Origin: Verrucomicrobiaceae bacterium
GTDB taxonomy: Bacteria; Verrucomicrobiota; Verrucomicrobiia; Verrucomicrobiales; Verrucomicrobiaceae
DNA length: 47,318 bases
Direction of reading: 5' to 3'
Assembly: GCA_027484445.1 (NCBI GenBank)
Contig: JAIXSY010000006.1
Span: forward strand, 1 to 47,318
Translations under genes and position numbers: made by a program
Shown here: piece by piece, positions 39,813 through 47,197 of the stretch
How the letters are laid out: every line of letters starts with the position of its first letter
Position numbering within the stretch: the first letter of the stretch is position 1
The notes under the pieces: model-generated
What the model saw: the letters and a program-made list of their open reading frames with translations, nothing else
What the model was told of the DNA's origin: nothing
The model's database searches: none

Positions 39813-39841
39813 TTGGTTGCTTGGTTATCGTCATAGTGATC

Positions 39842-40270
39842 TCAAGACGGAATGCCTGTGCTCCAGCCCGCAAGTCCCCGGCCAGTCCAGCAACGTCTCA
39901 GTCTGGTAACTGTCCACGTCGTAGCTGGCCGAGATAGTGTGACCTCATAAAACATCTGTCCGTAGCTGTCGTCCTGAGCCGAGTAGCATATCCGAACGAT
40001 AAACGAGTGAGGTCCCGACTCGGCGGTGGAGATGGAAACGCGGTCTCTCGGGATGCGATCGGCTACTGGAACCGTCCAGTGTATGGCCTCCAAAGCTGCA
40101 TCCTCTGGAGATAAATCGGCAGTAGTGGCCAAATGAGTGTTGGTGGCTGAATCGACGGCAAAGTCTCTGGCCCAAAGGGACGGACAGCCGACGAACATGT
40201 AAAACCCAAGTGCAGAGAGGGAGATTAGCGCAATGGCAACCGCAATAGACTTCTTCATGAATCTGCTCAT
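39842..40270 (-). CDS. Cassette 12: small exported protein
   Basis: 142 residues; the start may be ATG 40258 (MKKSIAVAIALISLSALGFY), which gives a clean N-terminal hydrophobic signal or anchor. The rest is beta-rich (HSFIVRICYSAQDDSYGQMF). Unrecognised. A read-through ORF from the neighbouring attC in another frame was discarded. Confidence 0.6.
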   Translation of the reverse strand: MSRFMKKSIAVAIALISLSALGFYMFVGCPSLWARDFAVDSATNTHLATTADLSPEDAALEAIHWTVPVADRIPRDRVSISTAESGPHSFIVRICYSAQDDSYGQMFYEVTLSRPATTWTVTRLRRCWTGRGLAGWSTGIPS

Positions 40271-40290
40271 GGCGAGTGGCGATGTTGGTT

Positions 40291-40385
40291 GGGCTAACGT
40301 CTCGGATCAGGCGACGGCGAGGGGTGGACGTTGCTGACACGACAGATAGCCTTCGAGCCGTTGCCTGCATCCGTTTTGTTCGCCC
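40291..40385 (-). other. attC site 2 (of cassette 11)
   Basis: Common-type site; R' box GTTAGCCC (plus gggctaac at 40291), R'' GGGCGAAC (plus gttcgccc at 40378-40385). Confidence 0.9.
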
Positions 40386-40391
40386 TTTGGT

Positions 40392-40847
40392 TCAATCGCG
40401 TTTGGGGTAGAGGTAGCCAAAACCGACAATTGAGTCGATCAGCGTTCCCTTGCTGGCGATATCTGGCGCGTAGAAACCGATCCGCCCTATTTTCCGACCC
40501 GCTTGTAGCTCCTTAGCCGCGGCCAAAGACATCACCCACGCGTCATCCAAGACCTTCTTGGTTCTTTCTTTCTCGTCAGCATGACTCCCATCCGGGTCGT
40601 TAAAGTTCAGTTCTGGCCGCTTAATAATAAACGTCGCCCTATCACTGGTAAGCAGGGCGTTTGCTCGTGCTTCGCCGATGATCGTGATCACAGAATCTTC
40701 GATCACAACCTTCTCGGCCTTGATGATCGTTACGTCGGTGTCCGAAGCCGCCCGAACTGGAGACGTCAAGCAAGTGAGAAACACGACGGCTGCCGCAATA
40801 TGTCGAATCGACTGAAACGGGTTGAAGTAGATAGCGTGGAAGGTCAT
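40392..40847 (-). CDS. Cassette 11: exported protein of unknown function
   Basis: From ATG 40847 the product has 151 residues with a signal peptide (IRHIAAAVVFLTCLTSPVRA, cut before AS). Mature part: DTDVTIIKAEKVVIEDSVIT, later DEKERTKKVLDDAWVMSLAA. Unrecognised. The frame is also open upstream through attC 3, but the signal peptide marks the true start. Confidence 0.65.
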   Translation of the reverse strand: MTFHAIYFNPFQSIRHIAAAVVFLTCLTSPVRAASDTDVTIIKAEKVVIEDSVITIIGEARANALLTSDRATFIIKRPELNFNDPDGSHADEKERTKKVLDDAWVMSLAAAKELQAGRKIGRIGFYAPDIASKGTLIDSIVGFGYLYPKRD

Positions 40848-40860
40848 GGCTGCGTTCTTT

Positions 40861-40953
40861 GGGCTAACGTCTCGGATCAGGCGACGGCGAGCGCAAGACG
40901 TTGCTGACACGACAGACGGCCTAGAGCGGTTGTCTGCATCCGTTTTGTTCGCC
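40861..40953 (-). other. attC site 3 (of cassette 10)
   Basis: Common-type body with a few changes (gacggcctagagcggttgtc on the plus strand); R' GTTAGCCC, R'' GGCGAAC. Confidence 0.88.
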
Positions 40954-40975
40954 TTTGTTTTGGCTATGAACTCCG

Positions 40976-41521
40976 TCATGGCTTTTTGGTTGGCGAAGGT
41001 GCGCTGCTGCATCCAGGAAGGATCGAATACTGCAAATCGGGACGGTCCGAAAAGCTGTAGTAGAACGGTGGCGGCAAACTAGCCGCCGACATCGTCCCCC
41101 GATCTCGGAACACCAAATATCGGGGCTGCCGATTCTGGACCTCCAAGACTACATCACTAGTCACGACACCAACCCCGCCGCTAACGCGTCCAGGTGGTGG
41201 TGGCCCTCCCCCAAACGCCATCGGGACTGTATAGCTGTGGTGACCAATCGAGACCAATGAGATTCCATGCGCTGGTTGTGTTGCGGTCAAGCGAACTCGC
41301 TTGGGTCGAGTCGCACCTAAGGGCTGAAAATACAGGTCAAGCGCGGTGGGCTTGCGGTCTGGGTGAACCATAGTATCCGGGTCGATGTAGCCAACTACCC
41401 GTCCCTGTGGAACCTCAACGGGTGAAGCAAAAGTGACTTTCGTCCCCGAGGTCCGACATGACACAAGGATCAGACTGGAAAAGCCAATGCATGCGCTCAG
41501 GGTTCTCGATAGAATCGACAT
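40976..41521 (-). CDS. Cassette 10: probable lipoprotein
   Basis: From ATG 41521, 181 residues starting MSILSRTLSACIGFSSLILV with a lipobox-like LVSC. The mature part is beta-rich with a proline/glycine loop (GGGPPPPGRVSGG). Unrecognised. The upstream in-frame extension comes from attC 4 and is not needed. Confidence 0.65.
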   Translation of the reverse strand: MSILSRTLSACIGFSSLILVSCRTSGTKVTFASPVEVPQGRVVGYIDPDTMVHPDRKPTALDLYFQPLGATRPKRVRLTATQPAHGISLVSIGHHSYTVPMAFGGGPPPPGRVSGGVGVVTSDVVLEVQNRQPRYLVFRDRGTMSAASLPPPFYYSFSDRPDLQYSILPGCSSAPSPTKKP

Positions 41522-41534
41522 GGCGTTGTTAATT

Positions 41535-41628
41535 GGGCGAACGTCTCGGATCAGGCGACGGCGAGGGCAAGACGTTGCTGACACGACAGATGCCATACGA
41601 GCCGTTGCCTGCATCCGTTTTGTTCGCC
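41535..41628 (-). other. attC site 4 (of cassette 9)
   Basis: Common-type site; plus-strand ends gggcgaac (41535) and gttcgcc (41622-41628). Confidence 0.9.
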
Positions 41629-41650
41629 TTGGTTGGTGGTTGGCGTCGTC

Positions 41651-42016
41651 TCATGAACTGCTTTGGTCTGAAAAGTAAGAGTCTGGATAAGCCGCAAGAT
41701 AAGCTTCCCAATCAGCACGTTCAATGATGAAACGAATACCTCCAGAACCTGCGGGTCGCCAAAGCAGGTTGTCACGGCGAGTCCTAAGATAAAGGCACCT
41801 CGCAGCAAACTCTGCAATGAGTCCTCCAAAATCCAGCAGGTGCAGTAGCTCCTCGGCCCGAACCTCTGGATGTGAGTTAATCTCCCGCGTGAACAAGTCC
41901 AGTGCCTCAACGACCTGCATTATGTCAGTGCCGTCATCATAAGGGCTGCGGCCTCGCAGTGATGAAAGAGTCACCCTTGCGTCTGCAAACGTGGGCTTCG
42001 GTTCGTTATCTTTCAC
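41651..42016 (-). CDS. Cassette 9: small cytoplasmic protein
   Basis: Starting at GTG 42016 (MKDNEPKPTFADARVTLSSL), 121 residues with no signal or membrane segment; helical middle (VVEALDLFTREINSHPEVRA). Unrecognised. No ATG exists near the start except one inside attC 5, so either GTG 42016 or an attC-encoded start is used. Confidence 0.55.
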   Translation of the reverse strand: MKDNEPKPTFADARVTLSSLRGRSPYDDGTDIMQVVEALDLFTREINSHPEVRAEELLHLLDFGGLIAEFAARCLYLRTRRDNLLWRPAGSGGIRFIIERADWEAYLAAYPDSYFSDQSSS

Positions 42017-42035
42017 GGGTAGCGCTCTCGAAGTT

Positions 42036-42130
42036 GGGCGAACGCCTCGGATCAGGCGACGGCGAGCGGTGGACGTTGCTGACACGACAGATAGCCTTCG
42101 AGCCGTTGCCTGCATCCGTTTTGTTCGCCC
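42036..42130 (-). other. attC site 5 (of cassette 8)
   Basis: Common-type site; plus-strand ends gggcgaac (42036) and gttcgccc (42123-42130). Confidence 0.9.
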
Positions 42131-42151
42131 TTGTTCTCGCCGAGGTCAATC

Positions 42152-42715
42152 TCATGGCCTCAAAGACTCAATCATAGTGCACTCTACTCGCCAGCCGGAC
42201 TGGCCTGGCTGCCCCGGAATAGGAAAGGGAATGAATCCCCGCATCTTCAAGGGGGCTAAGTCTGCCAACAGATCCTGCTCTGAAAGGCGGAACCCCTTCG
42301 GATGAAGCTTCGGGCCTCTTCTCAAGTGTGCCTTCATGCCAGTTCGACTGGCCAGAAGTAGTTCGCTGCTGGAAGCAGACTCTATCCGGCGAAGAAGCTT
42401 CGGAGTCTGTCTTCCTGTTGGATTCGTGGTGGAAGTGGACTCCTCGACGAAAAGATCGCCCTCAAAAGACCATCTGCCGGTCTCTCTGAAGCAGGACGAA
42501 CTTCCGGGGTGACTGATCCTGTAGTCTGCCACAAAAGAGCCATCGGGATAGTAATGGGTGCGAGAAGCAACATGTGTCGTGGTGCTAGCCAACTCATCGA
42601 ACATCCAAACGCCCACAATCTGTGAGGAGTGGCCAGATGCAGCACTCGGGACAGAGGTGCTAGAGCAGCCACTGAGAATGGCGACAACAACTAGAGCTAG
42701 GAAGGGGATTTTCAT
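42152..42715 (-). CDS. Cassette 8: lipoprotein
   Basis: 187 residues; MKIPFLALVVVAILSGCSST is a clear lipoprotein signal with lipobox LSGC (Cys 17). The mature part contains IVGVWMFDELASTTTHVASR and SSCFRETGRWSFEGDLFVEE, a pattern seen in lipocalin-like small lipoproteins, but I would not assign a family. Confidence 0.75.
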   Translation of the reverse strand: MKIPFLALVVVAILSGCSSTSVPSAASGHSSQIVGVWMFDELASTTTHVASRTHYYPDGSFVADYRISHPGSSSCFRETGRWSFEGDLFVEESTSTTNPTGRQTPKLLRRIESASSSELLLASRTGMKAHLRRGPKLHPKGFRLSEQDLLADLAPLKMRGFIPFPIPGQPGQSGWRVECTMIESLRP

Positions 42716-42735
42716 GGCAAGTCGCGTTGTTGGTT

Positions 42736-42830
42736 GGGCGAACGTCTCGGATCAGGCGACGGCGAGCGCAAGACGTTGCTGACACGACAGATAGCCTTCG
42801 AGCCGTTGCCTGCATCCGTTTTGTTCGCCC
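42736..42830 (-). other. attC site 6 (of cassette 7)
   Basis: Common-type site; plus-strand ends gggcgaac (42736) and gttcgccc (42823-42830). Confidence 0.9.
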
Positions 42831-42866
42831 TTGGTTGGCCGTGTGTTTCGTGGTTAGTAATCATGG

Positions 42867-43199
42867 CTACTTCGTGAACTGAGCCTCGATAATCTCGCCC
42901 GACGCCTCATCCAAAGTGCATCGAAAGCAAGCAAAGTTCCAAGCTACAAGTGATGACTCAGAGAGAAAGTTCACGTAGGCCGCTGCTGGCTGGTCAACCG
43001 GATGTGCCGCAGTCCACAGGAGTTTCTGGTATAGGTCGTAGGCTCTCAGGTTCAGGGCCGGACGCCCCTGAGGAAATGCCATGTAGTCGAAAATCACGAA
43101 CACTCGGTCCCCGAGTTGCAGGGCCTCCGTCACTCGCTCAGCAAAGCGCCACCACCGACTGCCGACCAAAACTCGCTGTGGTTCCGTTTCGAGCTTCAT
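42867..43199 (-). CDS. Cassette 7: small cytoplasmic protein
   Basis: 110 residues, unrecognised, no signal peptide. Contains RWWRFAERVTEALQLGDRVF and ends GEIIEAQFTK. The start ATG 43199 lies 18 bases from attC 7. Confidence 0.6.
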   Translation of the reverse strand: MKLETEPQRVLVGSRWWRFAERVTEALQLGDRVFVIFDYMAFPQGRPALNLRAYDLYQKLLWTAAHPVDQPAAAYVNFLSESSLVAWNFACFRCTLDEASGEIIEAQFTK

Positions 43200-43216
43200 C
43201 GCGTGTCGGATTGATT

Positions 43217-43311
43217 GGGCGAACGCCTCGGATCAGGCGACGGCGAGCGCAAGACGTTGCTGACACGACAGATAGCCTTCGAGCCGTTGCCTGCATCCGT
43301 TTTGTTCGCCC
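43217..43311 (-). other. attC site 7 (of cassette 6)
   Basis: Common-type site; plus-strand ends gggcgaac (43217) and gttcgccc (43304-43311). Confidence 0.9.
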
Positions 43312-43326
43312 CCTTCTTCACGTCCG

Positions 43327-43797
43327 TCATTTCTTCGCGCCCTTCTTCTGAGTGGCTAGCACCCGCAGCTGCTTCAGGATAGGCTCCTCTGTAACACTGC
43401 TGCCGTTGTATGGTTCGCCGCGAAAGTGCCTCTTCTTCCCACTGACCGGATTCATCGGCGCTATTGCGAACCGAAGTCCCTTGCCGACCATCTTATGGCC
43501 CTCGATAAACTCGAAGTGTACAATGAACCACTGCGCTGAAGCGTCCCTAACGCCGAACTTCGTAACTGGGCCGTAAAATGGTTCTGCTGTCCAAGACGTC
43601 TTCTCGTAGTCCTTCACAATGGTGGCCAAGTTCTTGGTGCCAGTGTCCAATGTGCCAAGCTTCCCAACTAGTGCAATGTCACCAGTCCCGTCAGTGGTCA
43701 CAGCGAATACAGTCACTTCCTCGCCTACAGCGGGGCAGACTAGTCCCATCACAAGCAGCAAGCTAAGAAGTAGTCGTGACATGGTCAGATGGTGCAC
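43327..43797 (-). CDS. Cassette 6: secreted protein of unknown function
   Basis: 156 residues from ATG 43797, or 151 from ATG 43782 (MSRLLLSLLLVMGLVCPAVG), which is the neater signal peptide. Mature part: FAVTTDGTGDIALVGKLGTL, a basic end (ATQKKGAKK). Unrecognised. Confidence 0.65.
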   Translation of the reverse strand: MHHLTMSRLLLSLLLVMGLVCPAVGEEVTVFAVTTDGTGDIALVGKLGTLDTGTKNLATIVKDYEKTSWTAEPFYGPVTKFGVRDASAQWFIVHFEFIEGHKMVGKGLRFAIAPMNPVSGKKRHFRGEPYNGSSVTEEPILKQLRVLATQKKGAKK

Positions 43798-43814
43798 AAT
43801 AGACTCCGTTTCTT

Positions 43815-43930
43815 GGGCGAACGACCCAGCTCACCGACAGCCGCCGATTAACGGAGAGACAGCGCAAGCTGAACAAACGCCCGCAGTAGCCAACGCTAGC
43901 GGCTGTTCGGTGCTGCGCAATTGTTCTGCC
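43815..43930 (-). other. attC site 8, divergent type (of cassette 5)
   Basis: The ends match an attC (minus GGCAGAAC and GTTCGCC), but the body is unrelated to the common type. CACCGACAGCCGC and GCGGCTGTTCGGTG (plus strand) pair with one unpaired extra base, the classic extrahelical base of attC hairpins. Its length, 116 bp, is greater than the others. Confidence 0.75.
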
Positions 43931-44003
43931 TTGTTCACGGGGAAGGCGTTGAAGGAGAGGGTTTGGGATTGGTTAAGAATGTTCTGTTTTTGTTTCCTCG
44001 TTA

Positions 44004-44450
44004 TTAACCTATGCGCCAATTCCCTGATATTGGAAACAACTGAGTTCCTGTTGGGAAAATCGGCCATTGCTGATGCTGCATATCTTCTGACGTTGGCGGG
44101 GTGTTTATATACGCTAAGACACCTTTGGTTTGCTGCGTGGCGTAATCTGCGAACGCAGATGCATAATTAATAATCTGCTCTTGGTTTGCCCAAACAATCG
44201 TCCCGTATTTGTGGATAGCCTCAAAACCAGCAACAAGACCACCGATAAAAATAACGGCCAGAAGAATGTCTCCAATAATACTTCTCTTCATCCAAACCTC
44301 GAATCCATCCCAGAATCCCACCTTCTCGTATTTGGAGCCTTTATTGGTTAGGGTTTCGTCATTAATTGGTTTGTCCTGAATCAGGACCGCAAAATCCGTC
44401 TCAGTTATTTTATACTTTTCGCGGATTTCATCTTTTGAAGGCGCTTTCAT
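44004..44450 (-). CDS. Cassette 5: AT-rich membrane-anchored protein
   Basis: 148 residues with one strong membrane span (GDILLAVIFIGGLVAGF, about 60-76), acidic/basic N-terminal part (KDEIREKYKITETDFAVLIQ) and a C-terminal tail. Unrecognised. Base composition is clearly more AT-rich than all other cassettes. The stretch upstream (44451-44569) is non-coding and AT-rich, with GGAGAA before the ATG and TAAGATAAT further up, so this cassette may carry its own promoter. Confidence 0.65.
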   Translation of the reverse strand: MKAPSKDEIREKYKITETDFAVLIQDKPINDETLTNKGSKYEKVGFWDGFEVWMKRSIIGDILLAVIFIGGLVAGFEAIHKYGTIVWANQEQIINYASAFADYATQQTKGVLAYINTPPTSEDMQHQQWPIFPTGTQLFPISGNWRIG

Positions 44451-44569
44451 ATCTAGTTAAAATAATTCTCCGAATTTTTAATTTTTTAGGCCCGCGAAAA
44501 AAAATTTCGCACCCAAACAACGCTTTTTCCCTATTATCTTACCACATGAACTCACAAAACGCAAGCGCT

Positions 44570-44664
44570 GGGCAGAACGTTTCGGATCAGGCGACGGCGA
44601 GCGCAAGACGCTGCTGCCACGACAGATAGCCTTCGAGCCGTTGCCTGCATCCGTTTTGTTCGCC
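44570..44664 (-). other. attC site 9 (of cassette 4)
   Basis: Common-type body, but the plus-strand left end reads gggcagaacg, i.e. R' GTTCTGCC on the minus strand. The altered R' matches the R'' of attC 8 (plus gttctgcc), consistent with exchange at this core when cassette 5 entered. Confidence 0.85.
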
Positions 44665-44686
44665 TTCGTTTGCGCTGCGTGGCCGT

Positions 44687-45190
44687 TCATGCTGGTTGGG
44701 GATGACCAGATGCAAGAGACCGCAACTGCCTGAGTCTGTCTTCGGCTGCTTCACGCGATGCCTCAGTCGTGTAAGGTGAAGCAAGCAGTCGAACATAACA
44801 GTCCGCCGCACGGTCTCGGTCTATTGGAACACCCCGGCCAGATTCATAGCAGCGGCCCAGCTCCAACAGAGCGTCACCGTCCCCCATCCTAATCGCCGCT
44901 CTCCACCACCAGATCATGCGCCCGTAGTCATGGGCATCCCTGTAAAGTGTGGCAATGTTCGATGCGGCTGAAGCCTGTCCCTGACGATAAGCCTGATGAT
45001 ACCAATGCCGAGCTAATCGCTCGTCCCTCGAAACGTGGAGACCGCAGTCGTAAAAGTAACCGAGATTAAGTTGGCAACTGGCGTCCCCGGCCTGAGCTGC
45101 CTGAGAGAACAACTCGAAGGCTCTGCCCAGTTCACCGCTGTCCCATGCTGAGCTGGCGTCTTTGAAGAGTTTGTCAGACTTTCCGCGCAT
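44687..45190 (-). CDS. Cassette 4: Sel1-repeat protein
   Basis: From ATG 45190 (MRGKSDKLFKDASSAWDSGE), 167 residues with Sel1/TPR-like helical repeats: AFELFSQAAQAGDASCQLNL, GYFYDCGLHVSRDERLARHW, and LLELGRCYESGRGVPIDRDR. Such repeats mediate protein-protein contacts. No signal peptide is apparent. The ORF is open upstream through attC 10, which would add 31 attC-encoded residues. Confidence 0.78.
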   Translation of the reverse strand: MRGKSDKLFKDASSAWDSGELGRAFELFSQAAQAGDASCQLNLGYFYDCGLHVSRDERLARHWYHQAYRQGQASAASNIATLYRDAHDYGRMIWWWRAAIRMGDGDALLELGRCYESGRGVPIDRDRAADCYVRLLASPYTTEASREAAEDRLRQLRSLASGHPQPA

Positions 45191-45203
45191 GGTGCTGTCA
45201 GTT

Positions 45204-45297
45204 GGGCGAACGTCTCGGATCAGGCGACGGCGAGGGCAAGACGTTGCTGACACGACAGATAGCCTTCGAGCCGTTGCCTGCATCCGTTTTGTTCGCC
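45204..45297 (-). other. attC site 10 (of cassette 3)
   Basis: Common-type site; plus-strand ends gggcgaac (45204) and gttcgcc (45291-45297). Confidence 0.9.
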
Positions 45298-45319
45298 TTT
45301 GGTTGTGGTAGGTGGCTGC

Positions 45320-45811
45320 TCATCGAACGGTAGATCGTGGTGTCTCAACTCGTCTGTCCGCTGCTATAGCCTCCAAGAGACCTCTGGCAACGGCTCTGTC
45401 ATCGTGTGAACTCGGCAAAATGCCGTGATACGCAGAACTCCAAGTATGAAGGAGAGCAAGATAATGGCGCTGCTCAACTCTACCAGCCCGCTGAACTGTA
45501 ACAGATACCTCTGTAAGTCTCGGCAGTTCCGTGGGAACTAAACCAAGGGTGAAGATAGTTCTGACAAGTCCCAGTCCACAAGACGGACTAACGCGAAGGG
45601 AATCAACACTCGTCACAGTGAACCCATCCGGACAAGTCTCTCCAAGCACATAAGCTGCAACTCGCTGCTTCTCGGGTAGCTCTGATGATGGTCTGATCAG
45701 ATTGGGCCTCAGCCGAGGTGCTGTGCTGCAACAGAAAGTCCGACTCGCACATGATGGCAGGCAAGCGATCACGAAGATGAACAGTGCTGTGCAGTGTCTG
45801 GCTACCTTCAT
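45320..45811 (-). CDS. Cassette 3: lipoprotein
   Basis: 163 residues; MKVARHCTALFIFVIACLPS then CAS gives a lipobox (LPSC). The mature part is beta-rich (TEVSVTVQRAGRVEQRHYLA) and cysteine-containing. Unrecognised. Confidence 0.68.
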   Translation of the reverse strand: MKVARHCTALFIFVIACLPSCASRTFCCSTAPRLRPNLIRPSSELPEKQRVAAYVLGETCPDGFTVTSVDSLRVSPSCGLGLVRTIFTLGLVPTELPRLTEVSVTVQRAGRVEQRHYLALLHTWSSAYHGILPSSHDDRAVARGLLEAIAADRRVETPRSTVR

Positions 45812-45844
45812 GGCTTCTTAGCAAGGCGAGTGGCTCTGATTCTT

Positions 45845-45939
45845 GGCCGAACGTTTCGGATCAGGCGACGGCGAGGGGTGAACGTTGCTGACACGATAGA
45901 TAGCCTTCGAGCCGTTGCCTGCATCCGTTTTGTTCGCCC
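45845..45939 (-). other. attC site 11 (of cassette 2)
   Basis: Common-type site with ggccgaac at the left end (plus 45845) and gttcgccc at 45932-45939. Confidence 0.9.
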
Positions 45940-45969
45940 TTGGTTGGTTGTGGGTTTGCCCTATTGCAT

Positions 45970-46422
45970 TCATAGCGTAGTGTATCGGGGCTGCCAGCCG
46001 TCGTATGTGGCCCAAACGGCCCGGTCCGCCTCAAACGGATTGTCGCTGCGTCCCACATGAGCATACAGCAATTGCAGAGACTGCTTGAAAGCTGCAATGC
46101 ACCCGGCTTCTTCGGCCTGCTTGAGAGCTTCCTCTGTCGGGAAAGTCAGCGTGAAAGATGGAAATCCATAGCTGTTCCGTTCGGACAACTTAGGGACTGT
46201 AATGCCGGGCACGGAAAACGCCTCCCTGAGAGCGGCAGTGTGCCTCAGATGATCGCGGCGAAGTCGAATCCTGCAAATCAGGAGCCAGCCGACAAGCAGG
46301 CACGCTGCCAAAAGGCCATAAGTCCATGATGACGAGAATGCCAGCCAAACACAAAGAAGAATCGCGGCGAGCACAAACAGACAACCGTAGGAGAAGAGCT
46401 TCTCTTCGTTGGCGGGTTTCAT
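45970..46422 (-). CDS. Cassette 2: small membrane protein
   Basis: 150 residues; two adjacent hydrophobic spans at about 11-49 (YGCLFVLAAILLCVWLAF, then TYGLLAACLLVGWLLICRI), followed by a cytoplasm-like basic stretch and a soluble C-terminal domain (FPTEEALKQAEEAGCIAAFK). Unrecognised. Confidence 0.68.
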   Translation of the reverse strand: MKPANEEKLFSYGCLFVLAAILLCVWLAFSSSWTYGLLAACLLVGWLLICRIRLRRDHLRHTAALREAFSVPGITVPKLSERNSYGFPSFTLTFPTEEALKQAEEAGCIAAFKQSLQLLYAHVGRSDNPFEADRAVWATYDGWQPRYTTL

Positions 46423-46447
46423 GGCGTCACGAGCGGCATGTTGAGTT

Positions 46448-46542
46448 GGGCGAACGACCCAAGCTCAGCGACCCGGCGCACGGGACGCAACGATTGCAAC
46501 CGCGACGCCCACGCCGGGTTCGCTGCAGCGCATGGTTAGGCC
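46448..46542 (-). other. attC site 12, divergent type (of cassette 1)
   Basis: Minus strand begins GGCCTAACC (R'' GCCTAAC, perfect RYYYAAC) and ends GTTCGCCC. L-boxes GAACCCGGCG and CGCCGGGTCGC pair. The body does not match the common type. Confidence 0.82.
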
Positions 46543-46553
46543 GATTTTGTTGA

Positions 46554-47087
46554 TTACCAAGTGCGGACATAACGAAACCCTCCTTCGTCTGATCCCGCTT
46601 CGTATCCCATGCAACTTAGCGTCCTGTCCTCTGGTAAACGCTGGCTAAAGGCTAGAAGTGCTCGGGTTCCGGTTTCAGGAAGGATCGCTGCTGCATGTTT
46701 GAAAACCTCAGCGGGATCGACACCGAGCAACTCTGCCGAATGCCAGGGCAGCGGCATAACCAACATGCCCTCGCGATCGTCATCTCCGATTTCGGCGGCG
46801 AGCCCCACAGCCACAACTGAGTGCAGCAATAACTGTTTCGACTTCATACGGATCGCGAAGGCAGCCCGGCGTTCTGCAAAGGCGAGGAGCACGCTGGCCG
46901 CAAAGTCTGGCAGAGATTCCAGCAGCGTGCGCTCGTCGGGTGCGGCCGAGAGGTAAGCGTCAATGAACTGCTCAACCTGCCCGTCAAGCTCGTGGGGAAT
47001 CGGCCTGGGGCCGTATCCGTGGAACAGCTTGCTTGATGCTGCCGCCTCAAGACCAATCAACGCGTCGGTGAATGTCGATGGTGGCAT
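46554..47087 (-). CDS. Cassette 1 (attI-proximal): cytoplasmic protein of unknown function
   Basis: 177 residues, no signal or membrane span; helical (FIDAYLSAAPDERTLLESLP, FAASVLLAFAERRAAFAIRM). Unrecognised. Its first 10-11 codons lie inside the 64-bp tandem duplication. As first cassette after the attI-like core it should be the best expressed and most recently inserted. Confidence 0.65.
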   Translation of the reverse strand: MPPSTFTDALIGLEAAASSKLFHGYGPRPIPHELDGQVEQFIDAYLSAAPDERTLLESLPDFAASVLLAFAERRAAFAIRMKSKQLLLHSVVAVGLAAEIGDDDREGMLVMPLPWHSAELLGVDPAEVFKHAAAILPETGTRALLAFSQRLPEDRTLSCMGYEAGSDEGGFRYVRTW

Positions 47088-47184
47088 AGCGGCCTAACTA
47101 GTTGATGAGAGACAAAAGCGTCAACGCGTCGGTGAATGTCGATGGTGGCATAGCGGCCTAACTAGTTGATGAGAGACAAAAGCG
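47057..47184. repeat. Perfect 64-bp tandem duplication over the attI-like core and the start of cassette 1
   Basis: Unit 47057-47120 is repeated exactly at 47121-47184. Each copy holds the ATG and first codons of cassette 1, the GCCTAAC core (47092-47098 and 47156-47162) and gttgatgagagacaaaagcg. Confidence 0.97.
47092..47162 (-). other. Duplicated attI-like core sites and upstream mini-ORF
   Basis: Two GTTAGGC cores (minus strand), 64 bp apart, each just upstream of an ATGCCACC start. The distal copy's ATG (47151) opens a 17-codon ORF that ends at TAG 47098-47100, inside the proximal core. Position at the end of the array suggests attI; without the integrase this is inference. Confidence 0.6.
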
Positions 47185-47197
47185 TTGAGTATGTCAA
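47169..47197 (-). promoter_or_regulatory. Putative cassette promoter (Pc)
   Basis: Minus strand: perfect -35 TTGACA (47197-47192), 17-base spacer, weak -10 TCTCAT (47174-47169). It points into the cassette array. The -10 lies in the distal copy of the 64-bp repeat. Confidence 0.5.

Larger units (their letters stand above)
39380..47184 (-). mobile_element. Chromosomal integron cassette array (13 cassettes, 12 clear attC sites, attI-like end at right)
   Basis: Small genes, all on the minus strand, alternate with about 95-bp imperfect palindromes whose ends are GGGCGAAC and GTTAGGC/GTTAGCC/GTTCGCC on the minus strand, the R'' and R' boxes of attC. Each attC lies just after a gene's stop codon, as in gene cassettes. 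Ten sites are near-identical, as in VCR-type chromosomal arrays. The right end carries a GTTAGGC core and a TTGACA promoter reading into the array. No integrase gene is inside the window, so alone it would be scored as a CALIN or as the proximal part of a complete integron. Confidence 0.88.

Noticed and set aside
39720..45939. Regular ~95-bp repeats considered as a CRISPR array or REP elements
   Set aside because: Spacing is set by genes of different length, the units are imperfect palindromes with attC-type ends, and each follows a stop codon. CRISPR repeats are shorter and evenly spaced.
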